Shown here: positions 22,758-31,851 of the stretch, one piece after another
Layout: every line of letters begins with the position of its first letter
Numbering within the stretch: position 1 is the stretch's first letter
NCBI RefSeq assembly: GCF_001436605.1
Contig: NZ_AYZL01000020.1
Span: 62,001-126,000, forward strand
Reading direction: 5' to 3'
From: Holzapfeliella floricola DSM 23037 = JCM 16512
Lineage (GTDB): Bacteria; Bacillota; Bacilli; Lactobacillales; Lactobacillaceae
DNA length: 64,000 bases
Made by a program: the position numbers and the translations under genes
The notes under the pieces: model-generated
What the model was told of the DNA's origin: nothing
Seen by the model: only the letters and a program-made list of their open reading frames with translations
The model's database searches: none

Positions 22758-23756
22758 TTGTTTGGGTTTGGTTCAAAAAATATAGGAATTGATTTGGGGA
22801 CAGCAAATACCATTGTCTACATGGAAGGCAAGGGTATCGTATTAAGAGAACCTTCAGTTGTGGCAAAGAATATGAAAACTGGGGAAATAGTGGCAGTTGG
22901 GTCAGAGGCTAAAGCTATGATAGGTAGAACGCCAGGTAGCATCAAGGCAATACGACCAATGAAAGATGGGGTTATTGCCGATTACGATACAACTGCTGCA
23001 ATGATGAAGTATTTTATGGAAAAAACTATTGGGAATAGCAAACCATTTGTGATGGTTTGTGTACCTAGTGGCGTAACTGAAGTTGAAAAGCGTGCGGTTA
23101 TTGATGCAACTAAAGTTGCAGGTGCCCGTGATGCGTATGTTATTGAAGAACCTTTTTCGGCTGCAATTGGTGCAGGGTTACCTGTGATGGAACCGACTGG
23201 ATCAATGGTAGTTGATATTGGTGGTGGAACGACAGACGTTGCGACAATTTCATTAGGTGGAATTGTTTCATCCCGCTCAACTCGCATGGCAGGCGATAGA
23301 TTTAATGAGTCTATTATATCTCATGTTCGTCAACACTTTAATTTGTTGATTGGTGAACGAACTGCTGAAGATATAAAAATTAATATTGCTTCAGCTTCTG
23401 TTGAGAAATCAGAAGAGTTAGATGATATGTCAATTAGAGGGCGAGATTTATTGACAGGTTTACCTAAGTCTGTTGAAATCACAGCTAAAGATATTGCTGA
23501 AGCCATCCATGAAGTAATAGAAGAAATTATTGTTGTAATTAAAGAAACACTGGAAGAGACATCTCCAGAAATTGCTGCTGATGTTATTGATCATGGAATT
23601 GTTTTAACTGGTGGTGGAGCATTGTTAAAACACTTACCAGATGTGATATCTGAAGCCACTAAAGTACCTGTATTCATTGCACAAGAACCACTTGATTGTG
23701 TGGCTATTGGAACAGGGGAATCTTTAAAAAGCATCGATGTAATGCGCAAAAAATAA
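22758..23756 (+). CDS. mreB: Rod shape-determining actin MreB
   Basis: 332-residue actin homologue that guides the elongation complex along the sidewall. The N terminus [17 protein letters not shown], the central [12 protein letters not shown] and the C-terminal [13 protein letters not shown] are the nucleotide-binding motifs. Start TTG 22758 is supported by AAAGGAGCG just upstream and by the normal MreB start; the in-frame ATG at 22734 is rejected. Followed by mreC and mreD, but a terminator hairpin separates mreB from mreC. Confidence 0.95.
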   Translation: MFGFGSKNIGIDLGTANTIVYMEGKGIVLREPSVVAKNMKTGEIVAVGSEAKAMIGRTPGSIKAIRPMKDGVIADYDTTAAMMKYFMEKTIGNSKPFVMVCVPSGVTEVEKRAVIDATKVAGARDAYVIEEPFSAAIGAGLPVMEPTGSMVVDIGGGTTDVATISLGGIVSSRSTRMAGDRFNESIISHVRQHFNLLIGERTAEDIKINIASASVEKSEELDDMSIRGRDLLTGLPKSVEITAKDIAEAIHEVIEEIIVVIKETLEETSPEIAADVIDHGIVLTGGGALLKHLPDVISEATKVPVFIAQEPLDCVAIGTGESLKSIDVMRKK

Positions 23757-23779
23757 AAAGCGACTTAGGGTCGCTTTTT
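23755..23779 (+). terminator. Terminator between mreB and mreC
   Basis: AAAAAGCGAC (23755-23764), loop TTAGG, GTCGCTTTTT (23770-23779). It overlaps the mreB stop codon and lies 22 bases before mreC, with no clear promoter between, so it probably gives partial termination. Confidence 0.85.
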
Positions 23780-23800
23780 AGTGTTTAGGACTAATTGCAA

Positions 23801-24661
23801 ATGAAGAAAATTCTAAAAAACAAAAAAATAATGTCTATTCTTGCAATATTAATAGTAGTTGTTGGATTAGTTATCACATCTACCAATTTACAAAAAAAAC
23901 AAGATAAGCCATTTTTTCTGCAGACATTTTTGAATGACAGTGTCTCTGTTGTGACTAGGGTAATAAATGTCCCAGTGACATGGTTTAGCTCGGGAGCAGC
24001 AACAGTCAGTCAACTAGCTAATACTTATCAAGAAAATGAAAATCTAAAGAAACAATTAGATGATCTAGCACAAACAAAAGTGAAATCTAAGGCTATTGCA
24101 GATGAAAATGAAGAATTGAAAGAAGCATTAGATTTGAAAAAAACGCTAACTGGTTATAAGTTGGTGAATGCTTCTATTATTTCCAGGCCCTCAGTAACAT
24201 GGTCTAATCTGGTGATAATTGATCAAGGTAGTCAAAGTGGTATTGAAAAAGGTATGACTGTTATGGCTGATAAAGGTGTAGTAGGGCGTGTTCTAGAAAC
24301 TGATAGTATCAGTTCAAAAGTAGAACTAATTTCAACGACATCACGATCATCTAATCGTTTTTCTGTTCAAACTAGTACAGATAATCGACTAGATAGCAAT
24401 ATTGGTGTGATATCTGGCTATGATACCAAAACGGGTACGTTATCGATGACACAAGTAAGTTCAAATAGTGAAATAAAACCCGGAACTCAAGTTTACACTA
24501 GTGGCCTGGGTGATGCTTCTCCTAAAGGATTATTAATTGGGACTGTCGAGAAGTCAGATGCAGGGGATTATGGTTTTTCAAATATTATTAAAATAAAACC
24601 CGCAGCTAATATTAATAATTTTTCAGTAGTTTCGGTGGTGTTAAGAAATGTGGATAAATAG
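23801..24661 (+). CDS. mreC: Rod shape-determining protein MreC
   Basis: 286 residues: an N-terminal membrane helix (about 10-28), an extracellular coiled coil (residues about 65-110, NENLKKQLDDLAQ), then the MreC beta-barrel domain with VIIDQGSQSGIEKGM and GLGDASPKGLLIGTV. In the elongasome it links MreB/MreD to the PBP and RodA. ATG 23801 is chosen; the ribosome site is weak (TTTAGGA), and an in-frame TTG 23795 lacks support. Confidence 0.93.
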   Translation: MKKILKNKKIMSILAILIVVVGLVITSTNLQKKQDKPFFLQTFLNDSVSVVTRVINVPVTWFSSGAATVSQLANTYQENENLKKQLDDLAQTKVKSKAIADENEELKEALDLKKTLTGYKLVNASIISRPSVTWSNLVIIDQGSQSGIEKGMTVMADKGVVGRVLETDSISSKVELISTTSRSSNRFSVQTSTDNRLDSNIGVISGYDTKTGTLSMTQVSSNSEIKPGTQVYTSGLGDASPKGLLIGTVEKSDAGDYGFSNIIKIKPAANINNFSVVSVVLRNVDK

Positions 24662-25190
24662 TATGCACAGAGTGAAAAAGTGGGTACTCCCCTTGTTATT
24701 GCTGCTGTGTTTAATATTAGACGGTGTACTTTCAAAGTCTATTTCACCGTTGTTAGGTAATAATACTTTTATTGTTTCTACACAATTTTATTTGATATTT
24801 CAATCGCTAATTGCTTTTTATAATGGTAACAATACTTACTGGCTATATGTAATAGTTGGGATGGGACTTATTAGTGATGTTTTTTATTCAGGAATAATAG
24901 GAATTAACACCTTTTTATATGCCGTTGTCTTTTATTTGGGCCAAATTAATGCTAAAAGATTTCCGGATATCAAATTAGCTAGAGGTTTTGTCACGTTATT
25001 AAGTTCTGTGGGATATCAATTGTCCCTTGGTATTTTACTGGTTATTTTTAGAATACAAACCAACACCGGATTTGTGTCTGGAATACCAACGGTAATAAAA
25101 ACAGCGATGTTAACTACTATTTTATTCGTAATTTTCGATAGATTATTTATTTTATATATTCAAAAGTACCCATTTATTAAATCAATATAA
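24648..25190 (+). CDS. mreD: Rod shape-determining protein MreD
   Basis: Up to 180 residues with about five hydrophobic segments, the expected topology of MreD, the small integral membrane partner of MreC. It overlaps the end of mreC by 14 bases if ATG 24648 is used (GGTGGTG upstream at 24634-24640); ATG 24663 (MHRVKKWVLP) would give a more typical N terminus but has no ribosome site of its own. Followed by a bidirectional terminator, so the minC/minD pair expected next in many lactobacilli is absent. Confidence 0.88.
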   Translation: MWINSMHRVKKWVLPLLLLLCLILDGVLSKSISPLLGNNTFIVSTQFYLIFQSLIAFYNGNNTYWLYVIVGMGLISDVFYSGIIGINTFLYAVVFYLGQINAKRFPDIKLARGFVTLLSSVGYQLSLGILLVIFRIQTNTGFVSGIPTVIKTAMLTTILFVIFDRLFILYIQKYPFIKSI

Positions 25191-25229
25191 AAAGCAAGTA
25201 TCTTTTATAAAATGGATACTTGCTTTTTT
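25191..25229. terminator. Bidirectional terminator after mreD
   Basis: GCAAGTATC (25194-25202) pairs with GATACTTGC (25215-25223), flanked by A- and T-runs. It ends mreCD on the plus strand and the small DUF4044-type gene on the minus strand. Confidence 0.9.
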
Positions 25230-25232
25230 ATG

Positions 25233-25346
25233 TTATCTGAAAAGTTGAGAAACAATTGGGATAATTAGTCCGGCTAACATAAGTAATGCCATGAATATTG
25301 CAACAACTATAGTTACTATTTGAAACGGACTCTTTTTTTTATTCAT
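25233..25346 (-). CDS. 37-residue membrane protein, DUF4044-type
   Basis: A complete small gene read from the complement: ATG at 25346, 37 codons, TAA at 25233-25235. The protein starts MNKKKSPFQIV and continues as one hydrophobic helix (about residues 10-33), the pattern of the DUF4044 family that lies near mraZ in lactobacilli. Support: an AAAGGAG ribosome site (complement of 25355-25361), a canonical promoter upstream and a terminator downstream. Function is unknown. It falls below usual gene-finding length limits. Confidence 0.8.
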   Translation of the reverse strand: MNKKKSPFQIVTIVVAIFMALLMLAGLIIPIVSQLFR

Positions 25347-25371
25347 ATAAAAAACTCCTTTATTAATTGAA

Positions 25372-25400
25372 ATTGTAACTTATGAAATAACGAATTGCAA
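25372..25400 (-). promoter_or_regulatory. Promoter of the DUF4044-type gene
   Basis: On the minus strand TTGCAA (25395-25400), 17 bases, TACAAT (25372-25377). Confidence 0.75.
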
Positions 25401-25403
25401 TCC

Positions 25404-25429
25404 ATTATGTGATACTAGTGTCACATAAT
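25404..25429. promoter_or_regulatory. 26-bp near-perfect palindrome, candidate operator
   Basis: Half-sites ATTATGTGATACT (25404-25416) and AGTGTCACATAAT (25417-25429) are reverse complements at 12 of 13 positions. It lies in the divergent gap, just upstream of the minus-strand promoter and about 15 bases before the DUF3397 ribosome site, so a bound dimer could affect both genes. No T-run follows, so it is not a terminator. The cognate regulator is unknown. Confidence 0.6.
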
Positions 25430-25457
25430 ATAAAAACAAGCATAAGGAGGGATGAGT

Positions 25458-25799
25458 TTGTATTTTTTAATTATTTTGATAGGTTTAATAATTTCTTATT
25501 TTGTAAGTCAGCCATTATTCAAAAAAAAATCATATTTTAGTGGATACGATGTTTTTTCTGTTTTTGCTTGGGTAGCAGTTCTTAATTTATCATTAACTGA
25601 TGGGCTTAGTCATTTTATACCGATAGTGCTTATTATTCTAGCAAGTGCAATCAGTGTTTATGCTGTTTACACAGCTATCCTGAATCGAAATATTTATATG
25701 AAAGTATTTTTGATGAAGTTTTGTAAATTTCAATCGTTTTTATCGATTGTTTGTTTATTACTTTTGAGTCTATTGACTATAGTTAACAATTTTTTCTAA
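25458..25799 (+). CDS. DUF3397 family membrane protein
   Basis: 113 residues with three or four hydrophobic segments and the pattern of the DUF3397 family, which sits just ahead of mraZ-rsmH in lactobacilli. Function unknown; position suggests a cell-envelope role. Start TTG 25458 is chosen because AAGGAGG (25444-25450) is seven bases before it, whereas ATG 25452 is only one base from the site. mraZ is missing between this gene and rsmH. Confidence 0.72.
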   Translation: MYFLIILIGLIISYFVSQPLFKKKSYFSGYDVFSVFAWVAVLNLSLTDGLSHFIPIVLIILASAISVYAVYTAILNRNIYMKVFLMKFCKFQSFLSIVCLLLLSLLTIVNNFF

Positions 25800-25868
25800 A
25801 GAATCAATGTAATATGGAGTCAAATATATAAATCGACTGGTTTAAAGCCTTAATTTATGGTAAATTTG

Positions 25869-25877
25869 TGGTATAAG
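25869..25877 (+). promoter_or_regulatory. Candidate promoter for the division/cell-wall cluster
   Basis: Extended -10 TG, one base, TATAAG at 25869-25877, in the 160-base gap before rsmH. No convincing -35 and no copies of the short G-rich repeats that MraZ binds elsewhere. No coding remnant of mraZ was seen in the gap. Confidence 0.4.
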
Positions 25878-25961
25878 AGAGCATGTTTAAAGGCATTTTT
25901 TATGAACTTGCTTTTATACGATGATACTCAATTAAACTAAAAAAGATTTGGAATTATAATT

Positions 25962-26915
25962 ATGACATTTAATCATACAACAGTATTACTTCATGAAACA
26001 ATTGATCAACTTAATCCTAAGAATAAAGGGACCTATGTCGACTGTACTTTTGGTGGTGGTGGACATGCTAACTATTTATTATCACAAATATCAGAAGCGA
26101 CACTTTATGGTTTTGATCAAGATTTAATGGCTTTAGAAAGAGCTAAGCAAGTCTACGAAAATTATCTCGATCCAACTACTAATTCAAAAAAATCACAACT
26201 ACATCTTGTTCATTCTAATTTTGAAAACATAAAGACTCAGTTAAATGAAAGAAATATTGATCAAGTTGATGGCATTTACTATGATCTGGGCGTCTCTTCC
26301 CCTCAATTCGATATTCCCGAAAGAGGATTTAGTTATCGTTATGAAGCGCGGTTAGATATGAGAATGGATCAAACACAAGAGCTGGATGCTTATCAAGTAG
26401 TCAACTCTTGGAGGTTCCAAGATTTAAATCGTATTTTAAAGCGCTATGGTGATGAAAAATTTGCTAAAAACATTGCTAGAAATATTGAGAAGCAAAGAGA
26501 AATCGCACCTATTGAAACAACAACACAGCTTAGTGAAATCATCAAAGAATCTATCCCAGCGTTTGCTAGAAGGCATGGTGGTCATCCAGCTAAGAAAAGT
26601 TTTCAAGCTATTCGGATTGCTGTTAACCATGAACTTGAGGCTTTAGAAAAATCTCTAGAAGATGCGATTTCTTTACTTAAACCGGGTGGTAGGATTAGTG
26701 TTATATCATTCCACTCTCTAGAAGATAGAATAGTAAAAAATATATTTAAGGAACATTCAGAAGTTGATGTTCCAAGCAATATGCCCATTATACCTGATCA
26801 TCTAAAACCAGAATTAAAATTAATAACTCGAAAGCCGATTACAGCCGGAGAAAAAGAGCTCCAACACAATAATCGTGCCCATAGTGCTAAATTACGTGTT
26901 GCCGAAAAGATGTAA
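25962..26915 (+). CDS. rsmH: 16S rRNA N4-methyltransferase RsmH (MraW)
   Basis: 317 residues. It methylates the N4 of C1402 of 16S rRNA using S-adenosylmethionine. Motifs: [11 protein letters not shown] at the N terminus, the cofactor loop [14 protein letters not shown] near residue 25, [14 protein letters not shown] near 105 and [15 protein letters not shown] near 245. First gene of the long cluster running to divIVA. The ribosome site before ATG 25962 is weak. Confidence 0.95.
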   Translation: MTFNHTTVLLHETIDQLNPKNKGTYVDCTFGGGGHANYLLSQISEATLYGFDQDLMALERAKQVYENYLDPTTNSKKSQLHLVHSNFENIKTQLNERNIDQVDGIYYDLGVSSPQFDIPERGFSYRYEARLDMRMDQTQELDAYQVVNSWRFQDLNRILKRYGDEKFAKNIARNIEKQREIAPIETTTQLSEIIKESIPAFARRHGGHPAKKSFQAIRIAVNHELEALEKSLEDAISLLKPGGRISVISFHSLEDRIVKNIFKEHSEVDVPSNMPIIPDHLKPELKLITRKPITAGEKELQHNNRAHSAKLRVAEKM

Positions 26916-26936
26916 TAAGGAGAGGAACTGGATATT

Positions 26937-27323
26937 ATGGCAGATAGTCCACTAAAAAAGCACAATTACGATTATGGCTACACTAAAAAGCCAACCAATT
27001 TCAAAATGGAAAGTGAAAATCAGCAAAATTACTCAAATAAAAAAGATGTTGTAAAACACACTGCTAGTGAAAAAATAATGTTATTAGGGTTAGGTGCGAC
27101 CGGGTTTGTAGCGATGATTGCTTTGGTTTTTACAAGTGTACTTAGTACGCAATCACAGCAGAATTTGCAAAGTATCAATGCCTCAATTACACAGACACAA
27201 AATAAAAATATCGATTTGCAACAAGATATTGGTGAATTGACTAATAATCAAAAATTAGCAGATATTACACAGCAAAACCACCTTCAATTAATCGAAGGCA
27301 ATATAAGGAATATTCAAAAATGA
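26937..27323 (+). CDS. ftsL: Cell division protein FtsL
   Basis: 128 residues with a cytoplasmic N-terminal tail, one membrane helix (about 45-68) and an extracellular heptad-rich helix, the FtsL architecture. FtsL forms a complex with DivIB and DivIC that activates septal synthesis. AAGGAGAGG lies upstream of ATG 26937. The stop overlaps the pbp2x start (ATGA). Sequence identity is low across the family; position is strong support. Confidence 0.88.
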   Translation: MADSPLKKHNYDYGYTKKPTNFKMESENQQNYSNKKDVVKHTASEKIMLLGLGATGFVAMIALVFTSVLSTQSQQNLQSINASITQTQNKNIDLQQDIGELTNNQKLADITQQNHLQLIEGNIRNIQK

Positions 27324-29488
27324 GCATGAACCCTAATAAAAACAAAGCCCCAAATGAAAATATGAAAGCTAAGAAATATAGCAGAGCAATGGGGATTTTT
27401 TTAGAGCTAGTTGTCTTTTTAGTTTTCATCATTTTTGCGTTGAGGTTTGTTTATATCACAACAATTGGCCAGGTTGATGGTCAAAACTTAGGACAGTTAA
27501 TAAAAAATGCCTACGACAAAACAATAACAGAAAAAGCAAATAGAGGAACGATATATGATAACAACAATCAAGTCATTGCCACCGACTCAAGATTATACTC
27601 TATCTATGCTGTACTCAGTGACACACAGGTCTCTATAGATAAAAAAACACCGTTGTATGTAGTTAATAAAGAAGAAACAGCAGAAAAATTAAGTAAAGTT
27701 TTACCAGCTTCCAAAGAACAACTTTTATCATACTTGAACACACGAAATGCATTTCAAGTTAGCTTTGGTGTGGCAGGTATCAATTTGTCTTTACAAATGA
27801 AGAAACAAATTGAACAATTAAATTTACCGGGGATAAATTTTACAGAAACACCCTCACGACTTTATCCAAATGGCATTTTTGCCTCTAACACAATTGGATT
27901 GACACAATTGGATACAAATGAAAATAATAGTCAATATCTGAAAGGTAACATGGGGATTGAAAAATTCATGGATGATACGTTAAAAGGTATAGACGGTGTA
28001 AAGAGGGCACAAGTCGATGCTAGAGGGTATGAGATGCCAGGGAGTCAGCAAGAGATTCAGAAGGTATCTAACGGTAAAGATGTTCATTTAACTATAGATA
28101 GTCGACTTCAAAGCTATATGGAGGAGCTTTTAACTGAAGCTCAAAATAAGTACGAGCCATTGGGTATGAACGCTATTTTAATGGAATCTAAAACAGGTAA
28201 AATTTTAGCTGCAACACAAAGGCCAACTTTTAACCCAACAACCAAAGACAACTTAAATAATTCATGGCGTAATACATTAGTTGAAGACGGCTACGAACCA
28301 GGTTCTGTTATGAAGATTTTGACACTAGCTGCAGCTATTCAAAACGGCACATATAATCCTAATCAATATTACCAATCAGGAGCTGTAAATGTTAATGGGT
28401 CTACTATTCGAGATTGGAATTGGTCTGGTTGGGGTAGTATTCCAATTTCTCAAGCTTTTCCTAGATCAAGTAATGTGGGAATGGTAAAACTTGAACAAGA
28501 AATGGGCAGTACAGTTTTTAATGATTATCTTAAAAAATTCCAAATCAATCAAAAAACAGGAATTACTTTACCAGGAGAAGTTGTTGGTAGCCGACAATCT
28601 AAAACTGATTTAGACTTTGCTATCAATTCTTTTGGTCAAGGAATAAACGTAACAGCAGTTCAAATGATGCAAGCCTTTAGTGCAATTGCAAATCAAGGAC
28701 AGATGGTCAAGCCACAAATTATTGATCATATTGCAGACCCTAATACGGGTGAAAATAGTAGTCAATATCAAGTTGAAAATGTCGGTAACCCTGTGATTTC
28801 TAAACAAACAGCTAGTCAAGTTCTTTCAGCAATGAAAGATGTTGTTTATCAAAATTATGGAACAGGGACTGCTTACAAAGTTCCGGGATTTGATATTGCT
28901 GCCAAGACGGGTACTGCCCAAATAGCTAATCCCAATGGTGGTGGCTATTTAACAGGTAGTAATAACTACATTTTTTCTGTTGTAGGTATGGCACCAGCAG
29001 ATGATCCAAAATACACATTATATATCACTGTTAAGCAGCCACAAAAAATGACTGCAGCTGCAGAAACAATAATGTCTAATATTTTCAAGCCATTAATGAC
29101 ACGCGTGTTGAGCTCAACAAACACAACGCCAACGTCTGTTAGTGTTCCTGACTTTACAGGAAAAACAATCTCAGAAGCGACAAGCTTGAGTAAAACAGCT
29201 AATGTGACACCCGTTATATTGGGCGATGGTCAACAAGTTGTTCGACAGAGTTTACAACCATCAACTATGATTTCAACTTCTAAGAAATTGCTACTGTTAA
29301 CAAATGGGGCTTTAACAATGCCTGATATGACAGGATGGTCGAAAGATACGGTTGATGAGTTTGCTGCGCTTACAGGACAAAAAATCAACTATGAAAATCA
29401 AAATGTAGCTGGTTCTGTTACTGCCCAGTCAATCTCGAAAGGTCAGGCCTTGACAGATAATGGTCAAATTACGGTAACATTAAAATAA
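27320..29488 (+). CDS. Septal transpeptidase, PBP2x/FtsI type with PASTA domains
   Basis: Class B penicillin-binding protein of 722 residues. Membrane helix about 25-48; dimerisation domain; transpeptidase domain with Ser329-Val-Met-Lys332, Ser383-Ser-Asn385 and Lys529-Thr-Gly-Thr532, all intact. Two C-terminal PASTA repeats begin near residues 605 (VPDFTGKTISEA) and 665 (MPDMTGWSKDTV). It cross-links septal peptidoglycan, working with FtsW. Usual names are pbp2x, pbpX or ftsI. It overlaps ftsL by four bases. Confidence 0.94.
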   Translation: MSMNPNKNKAPNENMKAKKYSRAMGIFLELVVFLVFIIFALRFVYITTIGQVDGQNLGQLIKNAYDKTITEKANRGTIYDNNNQVIATDSRLYSIYAVLSDTQVSIDKKTPLYVVNKEETAEKLSKVLPASKEQLLSYLNTRNAFQVSFGVAGINLSLQMKKQIEQLNLPGINFTETPSRLYPNGIFASNTIGLTQLDTNENNSQYLKGNMGIEKFMDDTLKGIDGVKRAQVDARGYEMPGSQQEIQKVSNGKDVHLTIDSRLQSYMEELLTEAQNKYEPLGMNAILMESKTGKILAATQRPTFNPTTKDNLNNSWRNTLVEDGYEPGSVMKILTLAAAIQNGTYNPNQYYQSGAVNVNGSTIRDWNWSGWGSIPISQAFPRSSNVGMVKLEQEMGSTVFNDYLKKFQINQKTGITLPGEVVGSRQSKTDLDFAINSFGQGINVTAVQMMQAFSAIANQGQMVKPQIIDHIADPNTGENSSQYQVENVGNPVISKQTASQVLSAMKDVVYQNYGTGTAYKVPGFDIAAKTGTAQIANPNGGGYLTGSNNYIFSVVGMAPADDPKYTLYITVKQPQKMTAAAETIMSNIFKPLMTRVLSSTNTTPTSVSVPDFTGKTISEATSLSKTANVTPVILGDGQQVVRQSLQPSTMISTSKKLLLLTNGALTMPDMTGWSKDTVDEFAALTGQKINYENQNVAGSVTAQSISKGQALTDNGQITVTLK

Positions 29489-29508
29489 AAGATAGGTTGG
29501 GAAATTAA

Positions 29509-30477
29509 ATGTTTAATGCTAGTGTGGCTTTCTTGATCATACTTACCATTTTAGGTATATGTGTGACTATGCCATTTTATATCAGTTATTTGAGAAAACA
29601 CAAAGAAGGACAGCAGATTAGAGAAGAAGGTCCTAAGTGGCACGAAAAAAAAGCTGGGACACCGACAATGGGAGGGCTGGTCTTCTTAGTTGTTACAGCT
29701 ATCTTTTCTTTTATTTATCTCAGTCTGTTCCACACGGTTACAAGTGCCTTTTATGTTTTACTTGTTATTTTATTGGTTTACGGTCTGGTTGGATTTTTTG
29801 ATGACTTTATCAAAGTTTTCAAAAAACAAAATTTGGGACTGAAAGCTTATCAAAAATTCACATTACAAGTTGCAGCAGCAGTTATCAGTTTAACTATTGC
29901 AACAGCTACAGGGATTTTACCTAATTTGCAGTTGCCAATTGTTGGAAGTACCTCATCACTTATGATTCTATTTGTTTTTTACACAATCTGGATTGTTGGA
30001 TTTTCAAATGCGGTAAACCTTTCGGATGGACTAGATGGCTTAGCTACTGGATTGAGTATTATCTCCTTTGGTACATATGGTGTTATTGCATACAATCAAA
30101 ATAATTTAAGCGTATTTGTTTTTATTATAACCTTAATTTCTGCTTTGATTGGGTTTATGATTTTTAATAAAAAACCAGCTAAAATATTCATGGGCGATGT
30201 TGGATCATTGGCATTGGGGGGGATTTTAGCGACAGTGTCTATCTTACTAGACCGTCCCTGGTCATTGCTGATTATTGGAATCGTATTTGTTTTAGAGACA
30301 CTTAGTGTGATTTTACAAGTATCTTATTTCAAAATGACGCATAAGAGGCTATTTAAAATGTCACCTATTCATCACCATTTTGAAATGTTAGGTATGAATG
30401 AATGGCAAGTGGATGGTCTATTCTGGGCAGTAGGCTTAGTTGCTTCAATTTGTTACTTGATTTTTGGGGGAATTTAA
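29509..30477 (+). CDS. mraY: Phospho-MurNAc-pentapeptide translocase MraY
   Basis: Makes lipid I from UDP-MurNAc-pentapeptide and undecaprenyl phosphate; 322 residues, about ten membrane helices. Catalytic aspartate regions FFDDFIKVF, NLSDGLDGLATG and FMGDVGSLALGG are intact, as is the histidine cluster SPIHHHFEMLG near the C terminus. The N-terminal GPKWHEKKAGTPTMGG is typical. It sits between pbp2x and murD. Confidence 0.96.
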   Translation: MFNASVAFLIILTILGICVTMPFYISYLRKHKEGQQIREEGPKWHEKKAGTPTMGGLVFLVVTAIFSFIYLSLFHTVTSAFYVLLVILLVYGLVGFFDDFIKVFKKQNLGLKAYQKFTLQVAAAVISLTIATATGILPNLQLPIVGSTSSLMILFVFYTIWIVGFSNAVNLSDGLDGLATGLSIISFGTYGVIAYNQNNLSVFVFIITLISALIGFMIFNKKPAKIFMGDVGSLALGGILATVSILLDRPWSLLIIGIVFVLETLSVILQVSYFKMTHKRLFKMSPIHHHFEMLGMNEWQVDGLFWAVGLVASICYLIFGGI

Positions 30478-30480
30478 ATT

Positions 30481-31851
30481 TTGGAAAATGCAGATTATAA
30501 AAACAAGACCGTTTTGGTCTTGGGTATGGGTAAAAGCGGCTATTCTGTTGCTAATGTTTTATTAAACCTAGGTTGTGAAGTCTTTTTGAATGAATCAAAA
30601 GATTTGTCTGGTAATACTGATGCTGAAAAATTACAGTCTAAAGGTGTGAATATTCGTTCAGGTGAATTAGCACTTGATTGGTATGATAAATACAGTTTTG
30701 AAGTCATAGTAAAAAGTCCGGGTATTTCATATGATAATCCGATGGTACAAGAAGGATTAAACCGATCCATTGCAATTGTTACAGAACCAGAAATAGGATT
30801 TTCCATCTGCAACGCTAAGATTATCGGCATAACAGGTTCTAATGGCAAAACAACGACCACAACATTAGTTGCAGATATGTTGAACAATGGTCTTAAAAAA
30901 GGGAAGGCTTATGCGGTAGGAAATATTGGCGTGCCTGTTTGTGATATCGTTCAAAAAGTAACGCCAAATGACGTCTTAGTAACAGAATTATCTAGTTTTC
31001 AATTGATGGGAATGCCGTCAATTAAACCCGATATCGCTGCCATTATTGATATTTATCCAACACATTTGGATTATCACAAAACCTTTGATAATTATATTAG
31101 TGCTAAACTGTCTATTACTAGAAATCAATCTGCAGAACAATTTCTTTTAGTCAATCAAGATCAATCCGACATCTTAAAAATTGAAACAGAATATAGCAAA
31201 GCAACACTTGAACCCATTAGTTTGGAAAATAAGTCAGAATCTGTAGTTTCAATTAAGGATAATTGCTTGCAGTATAAAGAAGAAAAAATTATTAACATTA
31301 ATGAAATTAAATTACCAGGGCAACACAATTTACAAAACATTAGTTTTGCTGTAGCAATATCTAAGCTCATGGGAATTACAAATCAAGCGATTAAAAAAAC
31401 ACTGACAACGTTTACAGGGGTTAAACATCGGTTACAATATGTTGATGAAATTGCCAATCGGAAATTTTATAATGACTCAAAAGCAACTAATATTGAAGCG
31501 GCGTTGGTGGCGATTAATTCATTTAATAATCCAGAAGTGTTAATTGCTGGTGGATTAGATCGTGGATTTGAATTTGATGATTTAGTTATAGCGTTAAAAG
31601 AACATGTTAGTAAAATTGTTTTGTATGGTGAGACCAAAGAATTGATGGCTAAAGCTGCTAAGCAAGCAGGACTATCCGATATCAGTATTGTGGATACTCT
31701 AGAACAAGCTGTCCCGCTAGCGTTTGAAAAAAGTAGTCCTGGTGAAATCATTTTGTTTTCACCGGCCGCTGCTAGTTGGGATCAATTCGATAGTTTTGAA
31801 GAACGTGGCGATTGTTTTATAAAATATGTTAAGAGTTTGGTGGTAAATTAA
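30481..31851 (+). CDS. murD: UDP-MurNAc-L-alanine--D-glutamate ligase MurD
   Basis: 456-residue Mur ligase that adds D-glutamate to the peptidoglycan precursor in the cytoplasm. N-terminal Rossmann domain VLVLGMGKSGYSVA, ATP loop GITGSNGKTTTTT near residue 115, GVKHRLQYV and NDSKATN in the middle, and LFSPAAASWDQFDSFEERG near the C terminus. It starts at TTG 30481, with GGGGGAA about eight bases before it; there is no ATG alternative that keeps the Rossmann motif. Only three bases separate it from mraY. Confidence 0.95.
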   Translation: MENADYKNKTVLVLGMGKSGYSVANVLLNLGCEVFLNESKDLSGNTDAEKLQSKGVNIRSGELALDWYDKYSFEVIVKSPGISYDNPMVQEGLNRSIAIVTEPEIGFSICNAKIIGITGSNGKTTTTTLVADMLNNGLKKGKAYAVGNIGVPVCDIVQKVTPNDVLVTELSSFQLMGMPSIKPDIAAIIDIYPTHLDYHKTFDNYISAKLSITRNQSAEQFLLVNQDQSDILKIETEYSKATLEPISLENKSESVVSIKDNCLQYKEEKIININEIKLPGQHNLQNISFAVAISKLMGITNQAIKKTLTTFTGVKHRLQYVDEIANRKFYNDSKATNIEAALVAINSFNNPEVLIAGGLDRGFEFDDLVIALKEHVSKIVLYGETKELMAKAAKQAGLSDISIVDTLEQAVPLAFEKSSPGEIILFSPAAASWDQFDSFEERGDCFIKYVKSLVVN

